In this document: positions 46,688 to 59,200 of the stretch, piece by piece
Numbering within the stretch: the stretch's first letter is position 1
How the letters are laid out: every line of letters begins with the position of its first letter
Assembly: GCA_033065855.1 (NCBI GenBank)
Contig: JAVXUO010000365.1
Location: forward strand, 1-64,000
Reading direction: 5' to 3'
Source: Escallonia rubra
Taxonomy: Eukaryota; Streptophyta; Magnoliopsida; Escalloniales; Escalloniaceae
Length of the DNA: 64,000 nucleotides
Translations under genes and position numbers: made by a program
The notes under the pieces: model-generated
What the model was told of the DNA's origin: nothing
The model's input: the letters and a program-made list of their open reading frames with translations, nothing else
The model's database searches: none

Positions 46688-48161
46688 TGTCACGCTCCAA
46701 ACGCACAGTTGGATCAATGAGCCAGATGTGACCAGCCGCAGGTCCATTAGACATTCACCAAGGGCTCTATCAGGCCTCACTCATTAAAACCAATAGTAAT
46801 TTCAGCGAAAACTAAACATTTACAACTCTGGATACATAGTTTATTAACAGTTTTACTACAAAACCTTCATATATTAGCAGTTATGAAATAATCTCAATTA
46901 CAACAACTACAGCTCTCAAAATCCACAGTGTTTTTCTTCAAAACTTCTAAGCCCTCGATTGTCACCATCACCTTAATTTAAACATGAAATGTGAAGTAAT
47001 GAGTGAGCTTCCGTGTGCTAAGTAAGTAACCAGTAACCCAATTAGCTGGACCGTAGCATGTCAAATGATATTTCAGTTTACAAAATAGCAACTTTACTGA
47101 GATAAGTGTGCAATTAATAGTTTCTTGAGGCAGAGAATGAAATTTTATTCTATAAAAGGATAAAAGCATAAGTGTAATAAAGCATATGAATAAAACAATT
47201 TTGAGGGCATAATAAATGATTAGCATGAAAAGGATTAGCACGTGGTGGCCCTACTTTCACAATGATAATTATCCCGAGGTAGGACTTCATTCCAAGTTAG
47301 TGAGATCAAATGCTGTCTGGACGTCAATGTTTCGTTCGATTAACAAGGACTTAAGATCTATCTTTTTTTCCGTTAGATATGGGTAGCAACTGATTAATAG
47401 AATCAAACTGCTCAATTCGTTCAGCATAAAGAAAATCCATGAACCTCCAATGGTCAAATTATCTCACGATATTTTGATATTTTTCCTAGACATTTTAAAC
47501 CATAACATGTCAAATCCAAACACCACAATATTTCAAATCAAAATCTCATAACAATCTTCCAAAAATATTGTTTACATCCTTAAATGTTGCTAAAAGCAGT
47601 TCATAGTTTAGTAAATAGTTCTTTCTTTTAGAAAACAGATAAACGTCACTAAAAGCTGTTCATTTTTTGTAAACAGTGCTTTCTCTACTAAATAGATAAA
47701 CAACAATATATGAAAACACTAAATCCATTAACGGTCACTTACCTTAATACCAAGAATTCTCGATATCAAGATCCGGCATGATGATCACATTGTTACATCT
47801 GACCAAATGAACCGTCAATGCCATACCAAGCTTCGCTTGAACGAGCTAGTTCTCTATACGCTCATCTCCTCTTCTTCCAACAACCCACTTAGGATAAGTC
47901 CTACACTTTTCCTTCAAGTTCTTTTATTCTCACTCTCTCTGTATGCATTCAACCCCGTCTGCTTGGCAAACGTCTACACACCACACAACTGCCCAAACAA
48001 TAGCACATATAAAAATGTACCACATAGCCCACAACTCACTTCCACGGGTCCATTTTCACCCATATAAGTTCTTAAATGATATCACTTAAACAACCATTGC
48101 TAAAGTAATAAATGATCAATTAGAATTTACCTTAAATCCAACCCTAATGCGGGCCATTACA
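46688..48161 (-). mobile_element. Ty3/Gypsy-type LTR, 1474 bp, with adjacent polypurine tract
   Basis: On the minus strand it begins TGTAATGGCCCGC and ends GAGCGTGACA (TG...CA). It is preceded by GGACGAAATTTCTCTAGAGG and AAAGATAA, the sequence that in plant Ty3/Gypsy elements lies after the integrase and serves as PPT. It is therefore a 3' LTR whose coding part, expected to the right, is not recognisable. Class assignment comes from the PPT-region motif, not from protein. No matching second LTR is seen in the window. Confidence 0.65.
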
Positions 48162-48189
48162 TTATCTTTCCTCTAGAGAAATTTCGTCC

Positions 48190-50420
48190 TCAAAGTTTGG
48201 TGTTCTTTGAACTACTGCTCACAATCATGTATAAACTCTTATATCTACCATCATAACACCTCAAGTGCTTATATAGCTAGATTCATTTAAACAGTTGGTA
48301 AATAAGTCCAAATAAAATTCTGAGCGACTTTACAAAGTATTTACACTAAAGGCCTTAAAGTACAAAGCTGCCATATGTGAATTTAACACATTTCAACCCA
48401 GCGTTAAAGATTACCTTAGTTGTAAATACTCTTAAACCGCAATATCCCCCATGCTATAAATAATTTTCTAGGTGTTAGCAGCCATTAAATAGGGTAAATG
48501 CTAGCTCTACATTTTACTCTTTCTCCACTTATACTATCTCGTCTTTGCTAAATAGTTAAGTCTCACCAAATAAAAATGGTAGCTAAAAGTGCAGGTAAAT
48601 TCGTCACAACTAATTGTAAGCCCAATTTGAGATCGGGGTATTAGAAAAGCAATGTAGTAGATGAAAAGGGTTGCCACTAACATGCAAAGCATGTGCAATC
48701 CAATTTAAAGTGTCAATAAAAAAAGGTTGGTTGAAGAAAATTTTGTACTTGACAAATAACATGAAAGTTATGTACAATACATTTTAGTGTCTTAAAGTGA
48801 AAATAATCTATCCTTAGAAAATATTAATCAGCTTTGATAGTATCCATCATTCACAAAATAATCACTTGAGTGGGAAGTTTTTCCCCTTTCTTTAGAAGAA
48901 AAAATTGTATACGTGAAATAAATTGGGCAAGTGTGCTTCTGCCAAAAACCTTGCTACACATAAAAAGAAAAAAAAAAGCTTACTTATCACTGACACATCT
49001 CAATCGGGTCGACAAATTGACCAACTGATTTATGGGATTAAGAGAGACACCAACAAAGAGAACGTAGACAGATTCACATAAAGTTGATATTCAGTCACCG
49101 TCCAATTATTAACCCAAGAAGGATGCCCATTTGTTACAAATGAACATCATTAATCACAATCAAGAAGTGAACAAATGAGACAGAGTAATAATATTGCACA
49201 AAGAGAAGTACATGTCGTAGCATGACAGGAAAACTATCGGCGACGACGCATATTACTGATAGCTAATGTCAATGCTCCAACCAAACAAAACACATATGCA
49301 TTTTCCTTGCTAAAAAGTGAAGCATCCACAAGTTTCCAACGCATGCCTCAACATGCATCAAGTATAGGATAGCAGAAGGAGCTGCAAAGAATTTATCAAG
49401 CTGAATTGAGACATATGATGACGTTTGAACAATGAGAAGCACACTTACAAAAACGTCGTGTAACTTATTAGTAGCAAATATCGACAAACATACAAGGTAA
49501 GTTTGGTGATGAACTATTGAAATTGTGTTAATTGCATTTACAATTACTAAAGACTTCACGTTATTATCAGAGTTGCTCACTTGGAGTCGGTTACTACGCA
49601 AATAAACACATGATCAGTGACTGCCTCAAACATGTATGAACAAGAAAACTACTCCGTTATTATAATTGGTACTTCGATATCTAACCTCACTTCATACTTT
49701 AAACTGTTTGTGCATTGACATATTTGCCTTCTTCAATAACAACCTAAACAGAAACACCAAGATGTAACAAAGGCTATTTAGTCATGCCTTATAGAATTGG
49801 GAATTTTATAATTTTGCAAGAGATTATCATGAAAGTCATGGCATACCTAGGTTCTAGATACCTCAATTGCGCACATGTCTTATTGCACCTCATTTCTATT
49901 CTACCATGTATCGTACGATTTCTGTTGTTTAAATAGAAACACTTCACTTCCTCTGATACCATGTCCACCCATGACGGTTGTTCTTTACTCTGATCAAAGT
50001 GTAAGTGAGAATTATTCAAGTAACATATATATGAGCATATAACCATGGTTTTGCATTTACATCCATGGGTGCCATCTATTGACGAGGCATTGGCCACAAG
50101 GTAGAATACTGGTTTTATATACACTCGTGCACTAAGTGGAATTTATCATAAGATATGTAACCTACTTCTGAATTCAAATGCCAGACCACATTATCTACAG
50201 AAATACATATATGATACTGAACGCGAAAATAACAATATATTAGCAAAGAGTCATGGTTTGCAATGTGAGATTGTTGATAAGTTGAAACATATCTAGATGC
50301 CCATAACCCTTTTGTGCATATGTTTAGACTTTTGTCATGAAGATCAAGTATAAGAAACTATAGGCTACTAATTAAGGAGCAACCATTAGAGCATCGCCAT
50401 CACAATCACCCATCTGCATC
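48190..50420. other. Stretch without recognisable genes
   Basis: I found no Gypsy integrase, chromodomain or other frame. At 49957-49968 the minus strand reads TGGTATCAGAGG directly after a ...GGGTGGACA end, which resembles a Copia LTR/PBS junction. No gag follows, so it is only noted. Open frames (49269-49601, 49789-50124, minus) show no domain. Confidence 0.4.
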
Positions 50421-50429
50421 AGAAGTTAC

Positions 50430-52940
50430 TACTATATCAGTAGGTGGTGAAGAGGCAAGCAACTTAAATCAAAGAGACATCGTTGTTCAAATAATATTTG
50501 AAAACCTTATGAATGTTCAAGATGTTGCTAGATATTATGACGGTCTTAATAGCTAAAAAAATGATGACTCAAGTGTAACATGTCCTAACTACTATGCTAT
50601 GGTAAAAGTCTATTTTAGCACATTAAGAATATTGATCGAATCCATGGACATGCTCTTAAGTCAATTTTATTTTAACTCCTTTTCTTAGATTCATCAAGGC
50701 CATCCTCTTGCTTCATGGTGGATGTCGAGTTTAGCAGCGTGTAGTTGACAATTATATGAAGCTCGAGTCACATAGGCTACAATGGGTACATCAATATTAA
50801 GAAGAAATACGAGGAAAAAAGTAACAAGGTTTACAAAAGGTGCTAGATATAGGTTAAAATAATGCAGTTAAACTTGTTAAGTTCTCGAAAGTACTTGAAC
50901 TCAATTTCATATAACAACACATATTAATCGATATACTTCTGCTGTAATAGCACAACTTAATCGATGGACAATATTGCCATCATTATTTATTAGAAGTCCG
51001 CATGACATGTATCAGCTTTATCAACATGATAAGGGATTAGTATAAAGCTACGTGAAACCAAACCTTTTCCTCACTATAACTTGCAATATCATGGCCGAAA
51101 ATTATAAGTGAGCTCCTACATGGACAAAAACAACAAGATCGTCCTGACTTGTTGCTAGGGATCCGAGCATGATATAAAGAGTTGGAGACGGATATTACGG
51201 ATAAAGGAATATTTGGCAAGGTAGTTATTCATGTTCTGGTGCTTGAATAATAGAAACTTGGGTTGCCACATGTTCATCTCATTCTAATTTTGGATGAAGA
51301 TGATAAGTCGCATATTCCTGAAGATCATGACTGCATAGTTAGAGTTACGGTACCTTAAAGAGATGAAGAGCAAGAGTTACATAATGTAGTTTTAAGCCAC
51401 ATGATACATAGTCCGTGTGGTTTACAGAACCAAAAAGTGCGGTGTATGAAGAATTGGAGTTGTAAAAGACAATTCCTAAAAGCATTTTCAGCAATGGCAA
51501 GACTAGGGGAGGACTCATATCCGACATATCGTAGATATAAAAAACGGGGGTATATTGCCTTAGATCGACATGTGGAGGTTATGGTTGGCAATAACTAGGG
51601 GTGCCACTGAAATATGATTGTCACATTAATGTTGACATTTGTCATACACTAATAAGTGTTAAGTACCTGTACAAGTTTGTGCACAAAGGTTTTGATCAAG
51701 TATGTCATGAAGTTCGACCACGTCTTTCTTTTGATAAAGTTGAACACTTTTTAGATGCAAGATGGATATGTGCACTGGAAGCATTCTAGACACTGTTTAA
51801 TTTTTTCTATAACTCGTAGTATCGGTCTATTTAATTTTTTCTATAACTCGTAGTATTGGTCTATTAAAATTTTCTAAATACATCTATAAGGTTATGTATG
51901 GTTCCATGCTCATCAAAATATTTTGGATATGCTCGCCAACAATCATAATAGTCATACAATGCTGACAGAGTAACAACATTTTCAGATTGAATTGGCATAG
52001 ACATAAGTGCTAAGAAATGTTTGTAACGCAAAGTTCCAGAGTAATATTGATCGATGTCGAGTGGAGTAACTTTACAAAGAAGGCTTAATAGCCAAAAGGT
52101 AATTGGAAGTATATGTACCACCCCAACATCTGACAGTGATTTATTTCATCTAAGTATCTTTCTTAATCATGTAAGAAGTCAAGAGAGCCACAATATTTTG
52201 ACGAAGTACTCATTATCAATGGAGTTATATATTGAACAACCAATATTTATATCACGAGCAAGCTTCTTTGAAATATTAATACCTTATTCCAAACTCATAA
52301 TATGAGTGTTTTAAAGTTTGATCTTCTGAGAACGAGAGGAAATTTTGATTGTAGTGCTGGAACTCCAAAAGCAATATATGATTAGTTATCTATTGTCATT
52401 TCGCAAAAGAACTTGGTTTATGTCTACACTTAACAATGGCCAGAAGTATTCATTTGATACTTTGATGGAATAATCAAGCATAATGAGAGTCCGATATATT
52501 TTTTTGAAAGCCCTATAGGTATTGAAGAAACAAAATTTTGCTATACTCTTTTGGCATCAATTAGAATCAATGGTACCATTACAATTGCGACAACATCTTT
52601 TCTAATAGCAACAACATTATTTCCTAGGGATACAACAATCAATTCCATGTTCAAGTTAGCACTGATTCCTGAGGCTTCATCCGTGGACACCACAAGTGAC
52701 TAGGGAGTTCTCGCCTAAAAGAAAACTGAAAATAAGAGATGATGCAAATCTCCCATTTGAGATGGTTTGTTATTAGTTTTTGGTGCGCCTAGGTTTTGCT
52801 TTCGCAATCAATAAAGCACAAGGTCAAACAATACTGAATGTGTGGATCTACCTTCTAGATCAAGTATTTAGTCATGGGAAGCTATATGTAGCATTGTTAG
52901 AGAAACATCAAAGGAAGCAACAAAGATAGTGGATAAAAAA
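50430..52940 (+). pseudogene. Helitron Rep/helicase remnant
   Basis: Fragments in changing frames follow Helitron order. First come LNQRDIVVQIIFENL (about 50465), NYMKLESHRLQWVHQ (about 50745) and ILPSLFIRSPHDMYQLYQHD (about 50970). The Rep HUH motif is in LGLPHVHLILILDEDDKS (51258-51310). Next are MIHSPCGLQNQKVRCMKNWS (51401), YPTYRRYKKRGYI (51520), KYLYKFVHKGFDQVC (about 51662, Tyr motif partly changed) and EHFLDARWICALEAF (about 51745). A piece with FHLSIFLNHVR (about 52145) follows. The helicase has TITIATTSFLIATTLFPRDT (about 52580), then after a deletion GFAFAINKAQGQTILNVWIY and FSHGKLYVALLEK (52790-52910). Many stops; not functional. Helitron ends (TC...CTRR with hairpin) were not found. 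Confidence 0.8.
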
Positions 52941-52944
52941 ATGA

Positions 52945-54615
52945 ATGATTGACAACATGGAGGGAGTATACACAAATAATTTTGTTTACAAAAAAGTATT
53001 GCAAGCGTCACTTCTGAGTAAAGGCCTAAATAAGGTGCAACCCTAATTACTTGCTTCTATTACACATATATTGTAGTCAAAACATATTCTCTATATAATC
53101 ACCTTAAAAAAGATATATATTCTGCAAGTTTAACATTTAGTAATTCATTTGTGCGACATGTTGAGCTAACGCTAACTTTTAAACAATGATGCAAAAAATA
53201 GTGTCGAGCGGAAAATGTTCAGTGTTAGAGCTAATAAATACACTTTTAATAATCTTTTCAATCAATAGTATCTCCGCTACATGTCGATAAGAGTAGTCAG
53301 CAGAAGCACAATAAATAAGCCCAAGATATGCACTGAGACTTTAAAGTCTACTACCATGAGACTTCTCACAACAAATAAATAACCAATTACATTTGTAAAC
53401 TTATAAGTAATAAAAACAGTATCATATGCCTTGGTGGAGTAGCACAATGAGAACCTTTGAATTTAACACATGACTAATGGTGTTACGAGAGCTAAGAAAG
53501 CATAAGCAAGAGCAGATTTTTTACCATCTCTCATGCCATTACCTATACATATACCATATTTCCTCTAAGTCTTACTTTTGCATCTACATGTATAAGATAG
53601 GGCAAGGTCAAATGGGACTTAAGAAAGGTGATAGATGAGATGAAATAGTATAACATGCTGCTTTTACACAGTCCATATATACAATATAGCTTCATCCATT
53701 TCTGTAAGATTATCAGGCCTTAAGTTCTACTTGTCTTAGACAATTTATGTTTTCTTTCATTTCAAGCATTATGGTTAGATTTAGGGGCGCATTTTTTTTT
53801 ATGCAAGTTGTATTCCACTTTTAAGAGAAGTCCTCGGGGGAAAGGTAAAAAAACACTGCACAGTGTTGCACTTAATTACATTTTATTAAAGGTTTTACAT
53901 TGGAAGCAAACACGGTCGCTAAATATCATTTGTTTACTTGTCAATCTTATAATCCGAGATACATGTTGCATTTAGATGACCATGGATGATCGTCATGCAC
54001 TTGTATTTCATATATCGATTACTGATGGCCTTTGTTGTCTTTGTTGAAATTTCAAATTGAATAAGTGCTTCTATCGTCATGCTTCTTCACATTCCCAATT
54101 CTACACACATGCAAAATAAGTGAAACACAAGAGCTTTCATTGGAATAGAATGTATTGCATTCCTTATGAGATTCAGACCCTTATTCAGTAATTTGAACGC
54201 TTAAGTTTGTCGTGGAAGGGTATAAAAAGTCGCTAAAAAGCTTAGACATACCCCTCTCAAATCCAGTAATTTGCACCTACTACGTTAAGTATTGTCATTA
54301 GGAAAGGTTTTAGCGGTAACCGGGTCATAAGAAAGGGATACAATCCTGCTCATATGAAAAACTAAACGTCTATTGGCACCATAGCACTTTCAATTTTGCA
54401 ATAACCGATCATCAGTCGGTGCTTGGATTAAAATTTTGCACGATTTCTTATTATTATGGTTTATAAAAATGATTGTAGGCAATCTATGAGGTTGATATAT
54501 GCCTTTTCGATAAGCTATTGGTAGTTGTTCTACTCATTTAGTCTATGCCCCAAACTTTAGCAACACATGAGAATCATCGTCAGTTATGAGCAATTTGCAG
54601 CAGTTGTGCTATGAA
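52945..54615. other. AT-rich stretch without recognisable features
   Basis: No supported frame, RNA gene or terminal repeat. It ends where the inverted-repeat array starts. Confidence 0.4.
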
Positions 54616-54831
54616 GTTAACATGGAAAATTAGAATAAGAGGGGGTTTGGACTAAATATCTGTAGATGAGTGGTTTTTTTTTTGGGAAATTGGGAAAAAG
54701 GGGGGCCAATCTTTAAAATCTCTAAAAAAAGGGGTGGCCTTGAAAAAAATTTGTTTTGTTTAAAACCCATATTTTCCCATCCCCAAATTATCCATCCCCA
54801 CGTTGACCCACATCAAATTCCCTTTCTCAGC

Positions 54832-55379
54832 TAGGGCTGTAAATGAACCGAGCTGTTCACGAACGGCTCGTGGTTCGTTCTCTATAAAACTCGTTCGCGT
54901 TCGTTCATATAATATACGAACCAAACATGAACAGATTTATAGAGCTCGTTTATTAAATGAGCCGAGCATGAACATATCAAAATGTTCACAAACATGTTCG
55001 CGAACAGCTTATTTAAATAATAAATTAATTATAATATATTTAAAATTTTAACATTTACATAAAATCATATAAATTAATGCTTAAAATTAAAAGCCTTAAA
55101 ATCAATTAGCCCAAAATCCCAAGCCCGTGTGATTAGCCCAATATGTGAAGCCTAACCTATACCCTAACTATATAAGCTAAAGCCTAAACACACAAATGAC
55201 ACCCAAGCCGTCTGCTTTCCCTCCACTCCATCGTCTCTCTCACACACACAAACAAAAACACACACACGCCTCACAGATCTGAGATCACGCATAGCTCTCC
55301 ATCCACTCCCTTGCCTATCTCTCTCTCTCTCAATCGCACACACACACACACACACACAAACAAAAACACACACACCTCA
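54832..55379. mobile_element. Left half of a hAT element split by an inversion
   Basis: It starts TAGGGCTGTAAATGAACCGA, the left-end type of the element at 22111-23325, preceded by TTCTCAGC inside a satellite arm. Subterminal GTTCG/CGAAC repeats, AT-rich sequence and (CA)n/(CT)n-rich sequence follow to 55379. There an inverted piece of the satellite arm begins (GGGGGGTGAGGGGTTGGGCG). No right end of this element follows in the normal orientation. Confidence 0.7.
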
Positions 55380-55705
55380 CAAGGGGGGTGAGGGGTTGGG
55401 CGAGGGGATGGAGGACCGTGCGGGTGTGGCTAGTGCCGGTGATGTGTACGTGGAGGAGACAGTCGTGTGTGTGGAAGACAATAGACAAAGATGTGTACGT
55501 GTTCGTGGAGGTAGTGTGTTGTGGTTTGGGGAAAAGTGCCAAATTTAAGGGAAATAGAAAGGGGGTGGGGTGGGGTGGGTTATCCGCAGTAGGGTGGGGG
55601 TGGGTGGGTGGGTGGGGTGGGTATCCGCCGCTATGTGGGGGGTGGAGTGGGGCTGGATGAATTTTGGAGGGAATGGGTCAGTTGAGATTGAGGGAGAGCT
55701 GGGAG

Positions 55706-56228
55706 TAGGGCTGTATACGAACCGAGTTCGAGCCGAACATGGGTGTGTTCGGACTCGGTTCGTTTAAGTTTTGCCATGTTCAAGATCGGCTCGAGTTCGT
55801 CAAAAGCAAAAAAATCAATGTTCGAACTCAGCTCGAGTTCGTGACTATAAAATTCAAGCTCGACTCGCTCAACTCGTTTAACAAAATGAGTCGAACTCGA
55901 GTTATGAAACTCGGCTCGTGTTCGTGTCAATTGCCAACGAATCCTTAAATCCGCAAAAAAATTCTCAATTTCTTCAATTTGATCAAGCTAAAATAAATCG
56001 AAAACTATATTATACAAGATGGATGCAGAATCAAAAACATTACAAAAGAAATCTTGAAGATCTTGATTGGTTGACGATGAAAACGTAGAAAGCGGCAGAT
56101 GCATGCGCCGGCGACGCGCTGGCAACGGGGAGATTACGGGTGTCGATGACTGGCGATGATGGCATCATAGACGACGTCGAAGCTGTGATGCGCATGTGTG
56201 GACTGTGGAGGGGGAGAGAGCGAGATAG
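55706..56228. mobile_element. Right half of the same hAT element, inverted
   Basis: It starts TAGGGCTGTATACGAACCGA, which is the right-end type of the 22111-23325 element, but facing the other way. It is preceded by GCTGGGAG, whose complement CTCCCAGC matches the octamer beside the left half (TTCTCAGC) at six of eight positions. That is the expected pair of target-site copies. It ends near 56228, where the satellite arm resumes in its original direction (CCGTAGCAACAAAATTACAT). Confidence 0.65.
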
Positions 56229-59200
56229 GGGCTATCTGTGAGATCTCATGCCGTAGCAACAAAATTACATAGCTTTTCATGCATGTCACTGTAGAGGCAC
56301 TGAAGATCATAGTCTGAAACTCGACGTTTGTGGGCGACAGTGTAAAGGTACCCCCATTCTTACATTTTTCAATCAGTAGGTTAATCGAGCTTAATCTGAG
56401 TAACCTTGTTTGTTTGGCAACCGCTCTATAGACAAGCTAAAATGGATGTCGTTATTTTAGGTTTCATAGCTTGCCTCGTGAAACAAACAAGATCGCTCAG
56501 ATTAAGCTCGATCAACCTGCTGATTGCAAAATATAAGAGGGGGGTACCTTTACTCTGGCATGCACAAACATCGAGCTTTCAAATGCGATCTTTAGGGCCT
56601 CTACAGCGACATAAATGAAACGCTCTATAATTTTTTTATTATGGCAGTTGTTACAGCAGCGGGGGTGGGGGAAGTCTGACAACGTAGTGATGGTTAGAGG
56701 GTGAGGGATTGGGCAAAGGGGATGGAGGACCGTGCGGGTGCGGGTGGTGCCGGTGCTGTGTGCGTGGAGGAGACAGTCGTGTGCGTGGAAGACGAGAGAT
56801 GGAGTTGTGTCGTGGTTTGGGGAAAAATGTCGATTTGGAGGGAAATAGAAGGGGGTGGTGTGGGTTATCCACAACAGGGTGCGTGGGGTGGGTATCCGTC
56901 GCAGGGTAGGAGGGTGGGTTGGGGTTGGAAGATTTTTGGAGGGAATAGGTCAGTCGGGATTGGGGGAGAAGTGGAAAGGGGAATCTAATGAAGTCAACCT
57001 GGGGGATGGGTAATTGGGGGATGGGAAAATAGTAAGTTTAAAAAAAACCATGTTTTTTCAAGCCACCCCATTTTTCAGAGATTTTAGAGATTGGACCCCT
57101 TTTTTCACAATTTCCCAAAAAAAATCCCTCATCTCCAGATATTTAACTCCAAAACCCATCTTATTCTAATTTTTCCTTAAGTTAGAGGTATGATGTTACA
57201 TAAAGGGAAAATTAGAATAAGGGGGGTTTTGGACTTAAATATCTGCCAGATATTTAACTCCAAAATATTTTTCCTTAGGTTAGAGGTATGATGTTACATA
57301 AAGGAAAAATTAGAATAAGAGGGGTTTTGGACTTAAATATCTGTAGATGAGTGGTTTGTGAAAAAGAGGGCCAATCTTTAAAATATCTGAAAAGTTGGGT
57401 GGCTAGGAAAAAATGGGTTTTGTTTAAAACCCATATTTTTTCATCCCCAAATTATCCCTCCCCACGTTGACCCACATCAGATTCCATTTTCCCAGTTCTC
57501 CCCCAATCCCGACTGACCCATTCCCTCCAAAATTCTTCCAGCCCCACTCCACCTTCAACCTACGGCGAATACCCCCCCCCCCCCGTGGCGGATAACCCAC
57601 CCACCCCCTTCTATTTCTCTCCAAATTGGCATTTTTCCCAAACCACAACGCACTACCTCCAGAAACACGCACACAGCTTCGTCTCTCATCTTCCACACGC
57701 ACGACTGTCTCCTCCACGCACACAGCACCGGCACCACCCGCACCCGCACGGTCCTCCATCCCCTTCGCCCTACCCCTCACCCCCCAACCACATGGTTAGA
57801 CTTCCCCCACCCTCGCTACCGTAACAACTACCGTAGCAACAAAATTACAGAGCGTTTCATGCATGTCGCTGTAGAGGCACTGAAGATCGCAGTCTGAAAC
57901 TTGACGTTTGTGGGCGACAGTGTAAAGGTACCCCCATTCTTATATTTTTCAATCAGTAGGTTGATATAGCTTAATTTGAGCGACCTTGTTTGTTTGGTAA
58001 CCGCTCTATAGACAAGATAAAATGGATGACTTTTTTTTTAGGTTGCACAGTTTGCCTCGTGAAACAAACAAGTTCGCTCAGATTAGGCTTGATCAACCTG
58101 CTGATTGCAAAATGTAAGAAATGGGGCTACCATTATACTGGCGCACAAAAACATCGAGCTTCGGAATACGATCTTCTATGCCTCTACAACAACATGCATG
58201 AAACGCTCTGTAATGTTTTTATTACGGCAGCGGGGGTGGGGGAACTCTGACCACGTTGGGATTGGGGGAGAAGTGGAAAGGGGAATCTAATGAAGTCAAC
58301 CTGGGGGAGGGGTAATTTGGGGATGGAAAAATAGTAAGTTTAAAAAAAACGTTATTCCAAGCCACCCCACTTTTCAGAGATTTTAAAGATTAGACCCTAT
58401 TTTTTACAATTCCCAAAAGAAAACCATCATCTCCAGATATTTAACTCCAAAACCCATCTTATTCTAAGTTTCCCTTAAGTTAGAGGTATGATGTTACATA
58501 AAGGGAAAATTAGAATAAGGGGGGTTTTGGACTTAAATATCTGTAGATGAGTGGTTTATGAAAAAGAGGGGCCAATCTTTAAAATCTCTGAAAAGTTGGG
58601 TGGCTTGGAAAAAAATGGGTTTTGTTTAAAACCCATATTTTTCCATCCCCAAATTATCCGTCCTCACGTTGACCCACATCAGATTCCCTTTTCCCAGTTC
58701 TCTCCCAATCCCGACTGACCCATTCCTTCCAAAATTCTTTCAACCGCACTCCACCCCCTACCCTGCGGCGGATACCCATCCCACCCTGCTGCAGATAACC
58801 AACTCCACCCTACCCCCCTTCTATTTCCCTCCAAATCGGCATTTTTTCCCAAACCACAACACACTACCCCCATGAACACGCACACAGCTCTGTCTCTCGT
58901 CTTCCACGCACACGATTGTCTCTTCCATGCACACAGCACTGGCACCACCTGCACCCACATGGTACTCCATCCCTTTCGCCCATCCCTCACCCCATAACCA
59001 CCACTACGTGGTCAGACTTCCCCCACCCCCGTTGCCGTAACAAAAAAATTACAGAGCGTTTCATGCATGTCACTGTGAAGGCACTGAAGATCGCATTCCG
59101 AAGCTCGACGTTTGTGCGCGCCAGTGTAAAAGTACCCCATTCTTACATTTTGCAATCACTAGGTTGATCGAGCTTAATCTGAGTGACCTTGTTTGTTTCG

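Noticed and set aside
49957..49968. Copia-like primer binding site TGGTATCAGAGG on the minus strand
   Set aside because: It follows a CA end as an LTR would, but no gag or pol follows and no second LTR could be matched, so I do not annotate an element.
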